From: Dermanyssus gallinae
Lineage: Eukaryota > Arthropoda > Arachnida > Mesostigmata > Dermanyssidae
Assembly: GCA_003439945.1 (NCBI GenBank)
Contig: QVRM01005467.1
Coordinates: 397,001-461,000 of the forward strand
Reading direction: 5' to 3'
DNA length: 64,000 nucleotides
In this document: in pieces, positions 23,649 through 35,404 of the stretch
How the letters are laid out: each line of letters begins with the position of its first letter
Position numbering within the stretch: the stretch's first letter is position 1
Translations under genes and position numbers: made by a program
Notes under the pieces: generated by a model
Seen by the model: the letters and a program-made list of their open reading frames with translations, nothing else
Told to the model about the DNA's origin: nothing
The model's database searches: none

Positions 23649-23902
23649 TGACTTTGCGGAAATGGTTGCAGGTTGAAGTTACGCAGGTCCACGTCGGACG
23701 ACTACATCATCATCATCATCATCATCAGCATCATCATCATCATGTGCTCAAAAGTGCCGGCACCATCGTGCACATTGGCGATCCCCTGCAGTCGGACCAG
23801 GGCCCTGCGCAAGAAGACGGTGGTCAAGTGATCGTCCATAGGTCAATCCGGCGCAGCCTTCGATTCGGGGGAGACATCGACTCAAAGCCGCGGCCGACCT
23901 AA
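23255..23902 (+). CDS. Secreted His-rich small protein g2 (two exons)
   Basis: Exon 1 (23255-23506, 84 residues) has a signal peptide (to about residue 25) and the core SDSVQLYGMFDLDD at 29-42, then LRRTHEYLKKKRIRADQLL and LRPLHEQE. The donor is gag|GTAAGTG. The intron, 23507-23671 (165 bases), contains a (TA)n tract and ends ttgcag. Exon 2 (23672-23902) gives 76 residues: VEVTQVHVGRL, a His tract (12 His around one Gln), then GTIVHIGDPLQ and a basic C-terminus. The total is 160 residues. The exon boundaries are supported by the same structure in g3. The intron length is a multiple of three and lacks stops, so a retained intron would still read through. The His tract could bind metal (inference). 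No known family is recognised. Confidence 0.8.
23549..23647. repeat. (TA)n tract inside the g2 intron
   Basis: About 100 bases of TA repeat lying just before the acceptor. g3 also has a (TA)n tract (57609-57634) at the same place relative to its acceptor, so the repeat probably predates the duplication. Confidence 0.95.
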
Positions 23903-24079
23903 GCGATTGGATGCGTTCGATGCGTTCGGAAGCCGACGCACCGCAATAATGGCGAAGCAGGGCAGGCATGCCAATCAATCATCATACCAAAAACGGTATC
24001 GACCGAAATGTGTGTGTCCCTTTTAGTAGTTGTCTAGTCATACCGTACGTTTCGCGCGGCTGTCTTGGAGTGCGGTGTT

Positions 24080-24536
24080 GGCACTATGGCCGTTGTTGAA
24101 GTGGTTCCTCCAACCTGCTCTAGACGAGATTTCGGGTGTGTACGCAACAAAACAAGAGATCCTCGACAGTCACACGACCCGAGCTGTCTGTTTCAGGCCG
24201 ACGTCGGTGAGCCGTCGTAAACTTTTGTGTGTGGACGCTACTGCAGGCAGTGCGTCCCCCCTCGCCGCCATTGAGAGGAGAATGACAAATGCGTCGAGCT
24301 TGGATTTTAGATGATGCGGTCCATTGTCAGCGAGGCAGCAATACGACCTCATGGTTCATTGGACACCTTCCAGTCAAGATTCAGGCAGTTGATCGAGCGG
24401 CGGTTGCAATTCCTGGCCGTAGAAAAAGAACCAGTTTGTCACGAATAAAACAATACACGTTACTCTATTGATAATAAGAGTCTTGCAAACGCTATTAGAT
24501 ACCTTCCAGCATGCTAGGCCTAATGTGGCATCATCA

Positions 24537-24540
<4 letters not shown>
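24080..24540 (-). pseudogene. Decayed copy of gene g4 (exon 3 part and intron 2 part)
   Basis: The plus-strand sequence aligns with 42960-43365. Blocks: gggtgtgtacgcaacaa (against gggtgcgtacgcagcaa), cgacccgagctgt, cattgtcagcg.., aatacgacct, cggttgcaattcctg, and in the intron part tttgtcacg, catgctag.c and tggcatcat.aa. On the minus strand this corresponds to the exon 3 start (ELQLPLDLPQ... becomes broken) and the preceding intron. Frames are disrupted. It lies tail-to-tail with g2, in what may be the 3' UTR of g2; an AATAAA is at 24444. Confidence 0.75.

Positions 24541-24631
<91 letters not shown>
24541..24631. repeat. (TA)n microsatellite
   Basis: Pure TA repeat. It follows the g4-like intron segment, where g4 itself also has (TA)n (43423-43463). 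Confidence 0.97.
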
Positions 24632-24639
24632 TGCTTACG

Positions 24640-25670
24640 AGGGCACTTCCTTGCCTCGGCAGCGGTTCGCGATAAGGAATAGTAAAATTAATAAAGACAC
24701 AATACTTAAAAGTCTTCGAGATACTCGGGCTCCCAAAGATCGCAACAAAGTTAAAGAGGGATCTGAGCGGGCGTCCCACAAGGTTCCATCCTAGGGCTGT
24801 TGAACTTAGCGCACAGCAATGTGCTTCGACCACGCGACCTCCCCTTAGGAGTGGAGATTTTAGCATACGTAGACGACTTGGCTGTGCAGTCTCAGGTGAA
24901 GACGACTACGGGGATTGAATTATACGGTAATAAAGCCCTGAGAATTGTAGAGGAATGGCTGAAGGAGGTTGGGTTGGCTCTTGCCCCGGAGAACGGTGAG
25001 GTTATTCTGCTGATAAGAAAGAAAAAAGTGCTACCCATTCACCTTGTCTTTAAAGAAGGCCCAGTTAAGAATTTTTAGTGTAGGTGGGTATTGGACATAC
25101 ATCTGGACAGAGGAATGAGGCAAATGCAAGAAACGCTCTGAAGAAGGCGACGAAGGTGGCAAACACAATTGCCAAAATCTTTCCTAACGTACACGGATCA
25201 AGTCGAGCAGGGAGCGTAGGAGGTTAATTATGTAGGCCGTTGTTTGGAGCGCCGGTGTGGTAACAAGGGGCTAAAGGGTTACAAGGGCTAAAAATATGTT
25301 AAGAAGGACACAAAGGATTGCGACTTAACGATTTATTTAGGCCTATAGGACTGTCAGTACTTCGACTGCACTAGTCCTTGCTGGCACTTTTCCTTTGTAT
25401 CTAAAAGCAGAGGAAAATCAAAGAGTATGGAATATGGGACAGAAAGCTCTAACAGAGAAGTAAAAGATGCCGAAAAGGAAGGTAGAATGCTGCCCGGTGG
25501 AGAAGTTGATCATTTTCTGGCACAGATCATAACGGGCCATGGCAACTTTCAGGAATATCTGTTAAAGATAGGAAAAGTCTCCTCCGACACATGTTTACAC
25601 TGTGACTTAGGCGTTGAAGACGACACAGCTTAGACGCTGTTGGTCTGCCCAATCTTTGCGCATATCAGAA
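24640..25670 (+). pseudogene. R1-type LINE fragment (RT palm to C-terminus)
   Basis: Broken frames read in order: GVPQGSILG (24770), LPLGVEILAYVDDLAV (RT motif C, YADD changed to YVDD, 24842-24890), EEWLKEVGLALAPE, and later AQIITGHGNFQEYLLKIGK with the CxxC zinc-finger-like DTCLHCDLGVEDD (25420-25630). The order and the GHGxFxxYLxxIxK..DxCxxC block are typical of R1-clade elements. Several stops and frameshifts, a 5' truncation, and no complete domain. Confidence 0.75.
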
Positions 25671-25806
25671 TAGAGGCTAGAAGAAAAGTGTTGAATCGAT
25701 AGTTGTTCGGCGGAGTGCTAAGCTCTAACTGAAATATTGAATGTATTGTTTATTAACCATTTTTTGTTATGCACATATGTGCTACAGCTCTCCTAAGTAA
25801 CTTTCA

Positions 25807-28130
25807 TCAGCGACTTGCTTTTCTACACTGTTGGAGATGATACAGATCACATGATTTGCCGCATAGGTTGCATTCACACTCGGCTGATATCTCATGCCGC
25901 CCATTTCGTATACATATCTTTATATGAAATACATGCATTGCAAACCCAGTAACGAAGTATCTGTTTCTACAACATGGGCTCTTCCAGTAGTCTGTAGTCA
26001 TCGCTCTAGTCTCATAAAAACGCAAATCAACATCCGCAAATTTATACTCCCATTCGGCAAGATGATTCTCAAAGGCCTCTGTTTTCGGTAAAGCATAAGT
26101 TGCCCTGAGCTCCTCCACAAAAAGTGGTGTCGAGGCCAACAGATACACAAGACGATTGCGGCTAGTGCGGTGAACTACTAGCACTCTTTTTAGAAAGCTG
26201 GCTTTAGTTTTGTCAAGTACTTCCAGATTTGCTTTTGATAGGTGGGGCCATATGACCTGTATCCCGTAAGCAGCGCTCGGCGCAATCTTTAAATTGAGAG
26301 CGACATCTAGTGACAACCGATGAGGCTCGGGGATATTATGAAACGATAAAATGCCCTTACGAGCTCTTACCTCGATATGTTTAGTGAAATTTAAACCTTG
26401 CGTTGAAAAGATTACTTCAAGATAAGAAAAATGTTGAACAAAATCTATTGGTGCTGAGCTTAAGCGCAATTCGTCTTTTTCTGCGAGCCTACCTCCGCGG
26501 CGAAACTTCATTGCTTTCGTTTTTGCTACGTTTATCACTAGAGCATTTAGGTCAACAAACTTTTGGAGTGAAGCAAGCGATTGCTGCAGATGAAATCGAC
26601 TCCGGGAGTAGAGGACGAGGTCATCAGCATACATGAGTGTACCAACTTGCGGGTGTCGACGCTGGATTTTGTCCGGGAGATCGCTCACCAATATTGAGAA
26701 TAATAGCGGGCTAAGATTATCGCCTTGTGCAACTCCTGTAGTCTGAGTAATAGGGGTGTGTTCAGTTACCCCGTCGTCGATGATTACATACCCCTCCTGC
26801 AGCATAGCTTGTAATAACTTCAGTATTACCGCTGGAACACCACATAGCGCTAATTTCTCTAGGATTATTGTTCGTGACGCCGTATCAAAAGCCGCCTTAA
26901 AGTCTACGAAAACAGCAAAAAGAAAGTTACGTTTAACCCGGAGAGTCATTTAAATACTATTGAGAAGAACGGAGCAAGCCGTCATCGTCGACCTCCCTCG
27001 CCTAAAGCCGTGCTGCTGCTCTCGGTACTTTCCAAAAAATCTTCTAGTCGACGTGCTACCAATGCTGACAGTACTTTGTAAATGACGCTTTTCTTTGCTA
27101 TGCCACGGTACGACGAAGGTATCAAGGGATCCCCTTTTCCCTTCGGTAACACACTTAAAAGGCTGACTTTCCATTCTTCAGGTAAGTGCGATGTCTTCAA
27201 GATTTCGTTGAAGAGAGAAGCAACACAAGGAGCCAGAATAATCGCCTGCTGCAGATGTTCATTCCGAACGAGGTCTGGGCCCGCAGCCTTTCCTGACGGC
27301 GCTTTCATTATCACATCCACAACCTCCGAGATACCGATAGGGCAAACCAGCTCCTGTCGAGCTTTGGTTGTCCTTTGTCCCCAAACGGAGACGTATATCG
27401 GGATGCAACTAGGAATCGTTGATGAGCTGGCAAACATCTGTCGAAAATAACTATGCAGCCTCTCAGGTGATACTGGACAGGCTGTTGAGCGCATCTCGGA
27501 GCGTAGCCATTTATGTGGATGAAGCTGGGACTGTCTGAGAAGCTTGTTTTGTGCTTCTATCTCGTGCTCCAGTTTAGCTCTACGCACCGCCTTTTTATAG
27601 ATCCGACTGGCATTCGTATACAGGAAGGTCATTTTCGGACGAATTTTTGCCAAGATATACGTCTGAATCATACAGTGTTTCAGAGATCGGCATTCTCGGG
27701 TATACCAACAGGTTTTTCGAGGTTTACTCGGCTGGGGACGCACGCTGTGCAGTATGACATTTTGAACTTGTGTTGCATATACTTCGACATTCAGGGGGTT
27801 CGGAACAGGAAGAACATCTGGCGAGAGCTCCAGTAAGCGGGTTGAGTCAACGGCAGCGTTTAACCGTTGCTGCCTTTGGCCTGCTGCCTGATAATGTACT
27901 CTAACTGAAATATAGGAGCTGCAGAAGCACGAGACGTATAAACCAAAAAAGGGCACCTGGAGTAAATCAGGAACGCCAGATTCGCGACAGAAAGGACAGA
28001 ATACGACGATACCTCTAGAAGACCCTTTTCACAGGTAGAGGGATGCAGTATGGCGGCTAAAAGAACAAACAGACTGCCTTCGGCCAATTGATGTAAAGGG
28101 TACTTACCAGCCAATTGATCCAAAGGACAC
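25807..28130 (-). pseudogene. LINE-A non-LTR retrotransposon, fullest copy
   Basis: Minus-strand order: a linker and RT N-terminus in 26982-27956 (APSGKAAGPDLVRNEHLQ, PEEWKVSLLSVLPKGKGDP, SSYRGIAKKSVIYKVLSAL); a frameshift in a T6 run near 27027-27033; QQHGFRRGRSTMTACSVLL, then one in-frame stop (26950-26952); then 380 residues (25807-26949) with motif A FVDFKAAFDTASR, TTGVAQGDNLSPLLFSIL, motif C MYADDLVLYS, thumb, and a C-terminal CNLCGKSCDLYHLQQC zinc finger. No endonuclease or ORF1 is found upstream; 5' truncated near 28.1 kb. Only two lesions interrupt the RT region, so it is a fairly recent copy. Clade uncertain. Confidence 0.85.
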
Positions 28131-28379
28131 TTACCACTTCTTCTGGCGGTGCGTAGTACTGTTAAAAAAGTGCTGGGCTGACTGAAAGTGAAGTTTAAGG
28201 GGGAGGTGTTTTGATCGTTGAGGTAGGTATGATCTCAACGGAATAATGTCCAACCGTCAAGGGTGAGTCCCCCACTGCATAGTGTCTAGTAGCTAAGTGT
28301 CTTACTCACCCTACTGCGTTATTGCCTAAGGAGTCAATGTTTTATTGACTCCTCTTCCACTAAAAAACAGACATTAATA
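28131..28379. other. No recognisable feature
   Basis: Short spacer between LINE-A and a mariner relic. Confidence 0.4.
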
Positions 28380-29285
28380 AAACGAATGATTTATTTTATC
28401 TTGTAGTGTTTCTGCTCCATTCAAAGTAGCTCCCGTCTACTGTAATACGCGTGTGCCACTTTCCTAGACTTCGAAACATTTTTTAAACGCGTCTTTCGAA
28501 ATCGAGTTCAATTGCTCCTGCAATTTTTTATTGCATCAAACGATATTCCTCTAAATGTTTTTATGCGCGGGAATAGACAAACATCGAACGGAGCCACATC
28601 TCCGGCAACTAGGGAGGTTGCGGACATAGAGAAATCGAAATGTTTGATTAATTAATCCAAAATCAGTACCGATGTGTCCGCTGGTGCGTTGTCGTTATGG
28701 GGGGAACTAAGAGTTGTTTGCTCAGATTTCAGGCCTCTTGCGCATGTTCTCGTGCACTGTTCTTAAAATTTCGCACTAGTATTATTTATTGGCCGTAGAA
28801 CCAGGTGGCAAACTCGGAGAAGATTATTTCCATCAAGTCGAAAAAAATTGTCAAACGAACTTTGGCGCTGCCTCCGCTCTGTCTGAATTTTTGGGATCAA
28901 CTCTCTTCCTGGAAGCATTATTGGGAGGATTGGGCTTTGGTCTTGATGTCGTTACCATACACTCATGACTCGTCTCCTGTGGTCACTGTCTAAAGCAATC
29001 CAGTGTCTTCTGCTATCGCCTAAAATTTTAATTCGGACATTTACCGACGGGCGCTCATCTGTTGCAAATTCAACCTTTTTAGAACAAACTTCGCTGCCAG
29101 TTTTTTGACTCGTGAAGTTTTGTTTAAGACTTCACATAATACCAAAAGGAAAACAATTTTCTCAAAGAAAAAACCAAGACTGTTAAAACTGGTCCATAAA
29201 GCATTCCCAATTCCTTAGCTATCTTTCTGACAGTAAATCGGCAATTGTTAAGAAAGGTATCACGAACTCTTTCAATTTAATTAAA
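28380..29285 (-). pseudogene. Nearly full-length mariner relic
   Basis: Read on minus with frame changes: the second HTH near 29270-29200 (RFTVRKIAKELGM), a post-HTH segment (SRVKKLAAKFVLKRL) near 29110, the first catalytic block near 28980-28930 (TVTTGDES-like, then KTKAQSSQ), and the C-terminal end near 28500-28430 (FERRV..MFRSLGKW..ITVDGSYFE), which corresponds to the usual mariner end W..CI..xGDYFEG. Too many stops to be active. A second copy of its 3' part lies at 39320-39720. Confidence 0.65.
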
Positions 29286-29539
29286 TTCAATTCAAACGTG
29301 GTTTATTTACAGAACTGCATACATTCACATGCTTAAGTTCTCGTTATGAAAAGTGGTACAAGGGTTTGGGAATAAAAAGAGAAAACAAAGATAATAAAAA
29401 CAGAAGTTAATACATGTACCATATTATTGGCGATACTGACACACAAGGCAAAGGAGCACACTGAGCTATAACTTGATATACAATATAGCTCGTAATGACA
29501 AATAAATACTGACAAACTTTCAACGTTTTCTTTGGTTAC

Positions 29540-30000
29540 TGATGTCGAAAAAACAAGGGTCATGTTCGGTCTCTTCACGTTCATCGCGAAATCGACCGGT
29601 GAGAAAAAACTGTCACGCGAGTCAATTCAGAGAGCGATTTGAAACATTTTTGGACCGAGTCGTAACCGCCGGCGAGATCTCAAATTTAAAAGTGAATGAT
29701 CCATCAATTCAGTCCAGAACATGAAGATGCCACCAGAGAGCGGACAAAAAGCCTTCCATCAGGGTAAAGAGGCACACCTCGACGGGAAAAAGGTTGGCAA
29801 TTTTTTCGGGGTTGCAGAATATACAGAAAGAGCTATGACTATGTAAAAGTCTTAAACCAACTGAGCGAATGCATCATAGCACCACGGCCCGCGAGGAGAG
29901 TGCTGTTTCACCTCGACAATCAGCCAGTTTAACACGGCCAAATTATCTGATACTGGCCCCTGACTATACTCAGTTTGGAAACCTCAAGAAATATATCTTA
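29540..30000 (+). pseudogene. Mariner relic, middle portion
   Basis: FLDRVVTAGEISNLKVNDPSIQS (first catalytic block region; usual VTGDE..I..YDP) is at about 29640-29715. Then come frame-shifted segments, and near 29900 ARRVLFHLDNQPV resembles the second catalytic block xxVLFHQDNAPxH. Non-functional. Confidence 0.6.
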
Positions 30001-30213
30001 AAAAAAATATATCAAAGCAACAATTATTTGATGTATGTTGTAGGCGAGCATTTTATGTCTAAGGATTCTGAATATTTCGTTCTTCGTATAAAGAATTTTA
30101 AGAATAGTGGATTGTAGGACTAGATGAGTTGAACTTTGGGGAAACTATACTGAAGAATAAAACGTACGTGGCCGTAATCCGTCTTTTGCGTGTATTCCAT
30201 CTTTCTCGTCTCC

Positions 30214-31080
<867 letters not shown>

Positions 31081-31084
31081 GGAT

Positions 31085-31513
31085 CTAACTATAATTTAAA
31101 ATCCCGAAGGATTGGCGCAAGGAGGGGACAGATAATGACATTTTACGAAATAGGTGACACTATGAAGATTACATCCCTAACGTATTGAATGTTTATGCCG
31201 GTTTTTGAATGAGTAGAATACAGAGTGTTATGGAGACAAATGAGAAAATAGGGAAGTAACAGTGCGGATTTTGGTAATCGGGTATACTAGATGTATATAC
31301 TATTTCTTATTAAGTCAAGTTGTGGATGCATCAACGTTGTGAAGACAAGGATATGTGGTAGCGTTTTTAGATCTAAAAAAATGATACGATAGACACAACA
31401 ACGTACATAGATAAAGCATAGAGAAAGAAATACATGCAGCCGGTGAATCTAGGGAGTCCATAGTGGCTGAAAGAGTCAGACAGGAATATCCATTCTCATC
31501 GGCGTTTTTAATG
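31085..31513 (+). pseudogene. Decayed LINE RT fragment, left of mariner
   Basis: Degenerate frames recall an RT N-terminus: IPKDWRKEG near 31107, MSRIQSVMETNEKIG.QCGF near 31210-31270, and KKNDTIDTTT near 31375. The mariner at 31516 separates this from 32835-33240, where KCRICGLGNES..IVKEC resembles the C-terminal zinc finger of such LINEs. I infer one old LINE split by the mariner. Confidence 0.4.
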
Positions 31514-31515
31514 TA

Positions 31516-32832
31516 CGAGGTGTGTTCAAAACGTATCGCGACTTTTGAATTTTCGCGGGTTACGTATATTCGAATTTCGATTTTTTGTGGCGTTATGTTG
31601 GTACTCATGTCTCTCACTTATGCCGACAAGCTCGGCCATTTTGAATGTTCACTTAATTGTTGACAGCTGCTTTGCTTGCACGTGTTTTGGATCGTCTTCG
31701 ATTTTTACCTATTCAAAAAAATGGATCAAAGAACCTGTATCAAATTTTGTGTGAAAAACGAAATTAAGCGGATGCATTCCGAATGTTGACTGTGGCATAC
31801 GGAGAAGCTACCTTGGACCGAAGCAACGTTTATCGGTGGTACAAAATGTTCTCAGAAGGCCGAGAAGATGTGAACGACGAAGAGCGTGCCGGACGCCCGA
31901 GCACTTCAACAACAGACGAAAAAATTAATGAAGTGGAGAAAATGGTATTGGCCAATCGTCGAATCACCGTTAGAGAAGTTGCTGAGGACCTAAACATATC
32001 GATTGGCTCGTGCCATTCGATTTTTATCAATGATTTGGGCATGAGACGGGTCGCCGCGAAATTCGTACCAAAATTGCTCAATTGCGACCAAAAACAGCAT
32101 CGCATGAACATTGCTAATGAGATGTTGGACTCTGTCCGCGACGACCCAAATTTGCTCCAGAGGGTCATAACTGGTGACGAATCGTGGGTTTATGGTTATG
32201 ACGTGGAAACCAAAGCTCAATCATCTCAATGGAAGCTGCCGCACGAACCAAGACCGAAAAAAGCGCGCCAAGTTCGGTCGAATGTGAAAGTCTTGCTGAC
32301 AGTTTTCTTCGATTGCAGGGGCGTGGTGCATCATGAGTTCTTGCCACAGGGTAGAACGGTCAATAAGGAATATTACCTGCAAGTTATGCGCAATTTGCGC
32401 GAAGCAATCCGCCAGAAACGCCCGGATTTGTGGAAGAACAAAAATTGGCTTTTGCACCACGATAACGCCCCTGCTCACACATCGTTGCTTGTGCGCGAGT
32501 TTTTGGCCAAAAACAACACACTAATGATGCCGCAGCCACCGTATTCCCCAGATCTGGCCCCCTGTGACTTTTTCTTGTTCCCTAAACTGATGAGGCCCAT
32601 GAAAGGACGACGTTACGCTACGCTTGACGAGATAAAGACGGCATCGAAGGAGGAGCTGAACAAGATAAAAAAAAATGGTTTTTTGAAGTGCTTCGAAGAT
32701 TGGAAAAACCGTTGGCACAAGTGTATAATATCTCATGGGGATTACTTTGAAGGGGACAAAATAGATATTCATGAATAAATGAATAATTTTTGAAAAAACA
32801 CAAAAGTCGCGATACGTTTTGAACACACTATG
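31516..32832 (+). mobile_element. Complete mariner element, mellifera-type
   Basis: The left end CGAGGTGTGTTCAAAACG and the inverted right end CATAGTGTGTTCAAAACG continue in step through TATCGCGACTTTTG, giving TIRs of about 32 bp that differ only in the outermost bases. The element is flanked by TA at 31514-31515 and 32833-32834, the normal mariner target duplication. Length is 1317 bp, the usual mariner size. It is the only element here with both ends intact, so it is a recent arrival compared with the other mariner relics. Confidence 0.92.
31721..32778 (+). pseudogene. Mariner transposase with one N-terminal frameshift
   Basis: The expected start is ATG 31721 (MDQRTCIKFCVKNEIK). The frame breaks near 31766-31768, apparently by a small deletion, and resumes as the 331-codon ORF starting at 31783. 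That ORF has the HTH region (EERAGRPST, ITVREVAEDLNIS) and catalytic residues D132 (TGDES), D227 (HHDNAPAH) and D262 (LAPCDFF). D227 and D262 are 34 residues apart, the DD34D signature; YSPDLAP is also present and the C-terminus is HGDYFEGD. The catalytic domain is intact, but the first helices would be lost if translation began at 31783. Confidence 0.92.
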
Positions 32833-32834
32833 TA

Positions 32835-33130
32835 TATAGAAGGCATAACGCGAAAGAAATGGGGACATAAACGGAGAATGAGTATGAAATAGTTCACTAT
32901 GGAGTAGGCTATTAACATACGCCAGGCAGCGATGTTGAATACAAAGGTACGTAGAGCTAAATATATAAGAAGGGAAAGTGTAAAGTGTCGAATTTGTGGA
33001 TTAGGGAATGAGTCAGTTGGATATATTGTAAAAGAATGCACACGTTAGGTGGGGTATACCTGTTGGGGGCCCTTGCTTTAGGGCCAAATATAAAAAAGGA
33101 CCAGGTTGATATAACATGAAAGAGGTATTC

Positions 33131-33182
<52 letters not shown>

Positions 33183-33240
33183 CTTTCTTCATGAGTACAT
33201 GAAAATACACTCGAAAGCATACAGCCTTTAAGGAGGTTGC
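32835..33240 (+). pseudogene. Decayed LINE 3' end, right of mariner
   Basis: CRICGLGNESVGYIVKEC (32990-33045) resembles a LINE C-terminal zinc finger. It is followed by a (TA)n(GA)n tract (33137-33182) and a tail shared in inverted form with 66-112. Confidence 0.45.
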
Positions 33241-33339
33241 TTAGAGGCTAGATCGGAGAGCTGAAATATTAGAAGTGAGACTAAACGCACCCGAAATCTC
33301 GCCGCTGTTATCGAAAATATCTCAAAAGGATCCTTCACT

Positions 33340-34240
33340 TCTATTTTGATGTGACAAGGAACCACTCTAATCGACAAATGGAGTGCAACGTGGGGACCTA
33401 CTGGGTCCTGCTTTATTCAGCCTGAGGACTCCTAGTTAAGTTGCATGAAGAATGAATAAAAAGTTCATGGAACATCTGGTATATGGACGATGGTACATTA
33501 GGAAGTCCTGCAGAAGTGGTAGCCGCTTACATACTTAAAGTAAGGATGTCTGCGGGCGAAAGAGGACGGTCTCAGTCTTTCTAAATACAAGGTCATAACG
33601 GTTGGGGGAACGCCAACGAAAAAAATAAGCATGCAAAGCCATTGCTGCCGTTTTACCGCGTTGCAAGCGAGTTAACCCGGCCAAGCTAGAGCTTCACTGG
33701 AGCTCCACTTAGTCCTCAAAGGATTTTAAATACATTAGTACATAAACGCTGCGCGTGGCACATACACGATTTTGTTTGTTGGGGACGCACTTATAAGCAG
33801 TACTATACCGTGGGAGATATAATCTATACTTCCTGAAATTCAGCACCTACTCCTCGTCCACAAGCAAATGTCCTCTCGAGGGACATACTGAGTGGGGTCC
33901 TTGACATAGCCTTCACTAATAGTACGTGGCAAAATCCAAGACCTCATACAAACAGGTGGGCTGGGTGTTCGATAAGCAATAAAATTAGCCCTCATATGTT
34001 ATGCGGCTTCACAATTGGAATTTGCCCAGCTGGCAGGTCAACCCAAGTGCCCACCACTGGCTGCACATAGTTAAGCAAAAGGTCAAACTTCAGAGTCACT
34101 GCCCAAACTGAAGTTGGATGCAGTTCCTCTGGTAAACGCATCAAACTCAGCGTATACTCTACAACTACAGATAATTTGCTATAATCCGTGAGAAAAGGCG
34201 GTTCCCTTGGCCGCACGAGACAATTTCAGCAGCAGATTTC
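33340..34240 (+). pseudogene. Decayed R4/Dong-like (RLE-type) LINE, RT portion
   Basis: A frame near 33476 reads WYMDDGTLGSPAEVVA, a motif-C variant found in endonuclease-bearing LINEs. Upstream QMECNVGTYWVLL recalls QxGVQQGDPLGP. Near 33930-34010 IQDLIQTGGLGVR..KLA.ICYAASQLEF aligns with FPIAEGGLGIRSAAELAPM.YAASLLEF of the better copy at 51.0-52.4 kb. Multiple stops; no CCHC or nuclease motif here. Confidence 0.55.
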
Positions 34241-34452
34241 TAAAGACTATCCTGTCACAGTAGCTGCATGATGGTATTACTCGTGCCATGCGGATCAGCA
34301 TCCTATTACGCATGATGTTAGCTCGCATAATCAGAGGGCCGATATGCGAAGTACACACTTGCAGAACATGTGGAAAATCAGAGAAGCAGGATGGCCGCTA
34401 CCATTGAGCTGTATCAAGAGCCAAGTGAGAGTTCTTAGGCACACGGAAATAA

Positions 34453-34970
34453 ACGCAATAATAATAATAATAAGCTCTTCGTAGAGCCGGCATACCAAGC
34501 ACCCTAGAGCCCAGGTTGGGCTTCGAAGACGACAAAAGACCCGACGGCGTCACCATTCCATCATGGTCTAAGGGCAAATGTCTAGTATGGGATGCCACGG
34601 TATCATGTACAGTGGCTCCGTCATACTTGATGCATAGCGCTACCCGGTCAGGGTGGGTTGCCGAACATGCTGAAATCGCAAAAAAGCGCAAATACTCTGA
34701 CCTAGAGAAAAGATACCACTTCGTACCCGTCGCCATGGAAACGATGGGTCCAATCAGCAAAAACACAAGTATCTTCCTCAAAGACCTAGGTATCAAAATA
34801 AGTGCTAACACGGGTGACCAGCGCGAGGGTGAGTTTCTACGTCAGCAACTCTCGCTCGCAGTGTGTAGGGGAAACGCCGCCGCTGTCATCGGCTCCATGA
34901 ATTAAGGAGCGGGGGTGAGCCTAGGCGGGTACACGTTTAGATCCCACAATTGTAGGGAAACACCGAAATA
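34453..34970 (+). pseudogene. R4/Dong-like LINE 3' fragment 1 (nuclease domain)
   Basis: Starts directly after a short (TAA)n (34453-34471). The frame (open through 34516-34905) has DDKRPDGVTIPSWSKG..LVWDATVSCTVAPSY, the RPD..WD pattern of the restriction-like endonuclease of R2/R4/Dong-type elements. The conserved tail FLRQQLSLAVCRGNA and a stop at 34903-34905 follow. A short 3' UTR (..cccacaattgtag..) leads into (TAA)n at 34972. 5'-truncated, but this portion is open. Confidence 0.8.

Positions 34971-34971
<1 letters not shown>

Positions 34972-35040
<69 letters not shown>
34972..35040. repeat. (TAA)n microsatellite
   Basis: Joins the 3' end of fragment 1 to the 5'-truncated start of fragment 2. 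Confidence 0.97.
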
Positions 35041-35042
<2 letters not shown>

Positions 35043-35396
35043 CACAGTTTACTAGAAGTGGGATGGGTTGCCGAGTACGCAGAAAATGGGAAAAAACGCA
35101 AGTTCCAAGAACTGGAGACGGGTTACATCGTAGTGCCAATATCTATGAAAACAATGAGTCCGGTAAGCAAGGGAACCAAGAGATTTATCAGTGATCTGGG
35201 CCAACGGATTACAGATCTCACAGGCATCGGCGCAAAGGCGAGTTTGTACGGCAACTGTTGTGGCTTGCAGCGTGCCGAGGAAACGTCGGCTGTATTGTCG
35301 GTTCCATGGAATGATATTTAGAAGCTAGGAGAAGACAAGGAGTACACGTTCACACCTCATAATTGTAACATTTAAACAATGATAATAAATGTTATA
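35041..35396 (+). pseudogene. R4/Dong-like LINE 3' fragment 2
   Basis: Very close in DNA sequence to 52141-52486, including the 3' UTR (ggagtacacgttcacacctc, ataattgtaacatttaaac). It starts inside the nuclease domain directly after (TAA)n, has a frameshift around 35225 and ends in TAA-rich DNA. A recent, truncated copy of the same subfamily. Confidence 0.8.
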
Positions 35397-35404
35397 ATAA
35401 TAAT

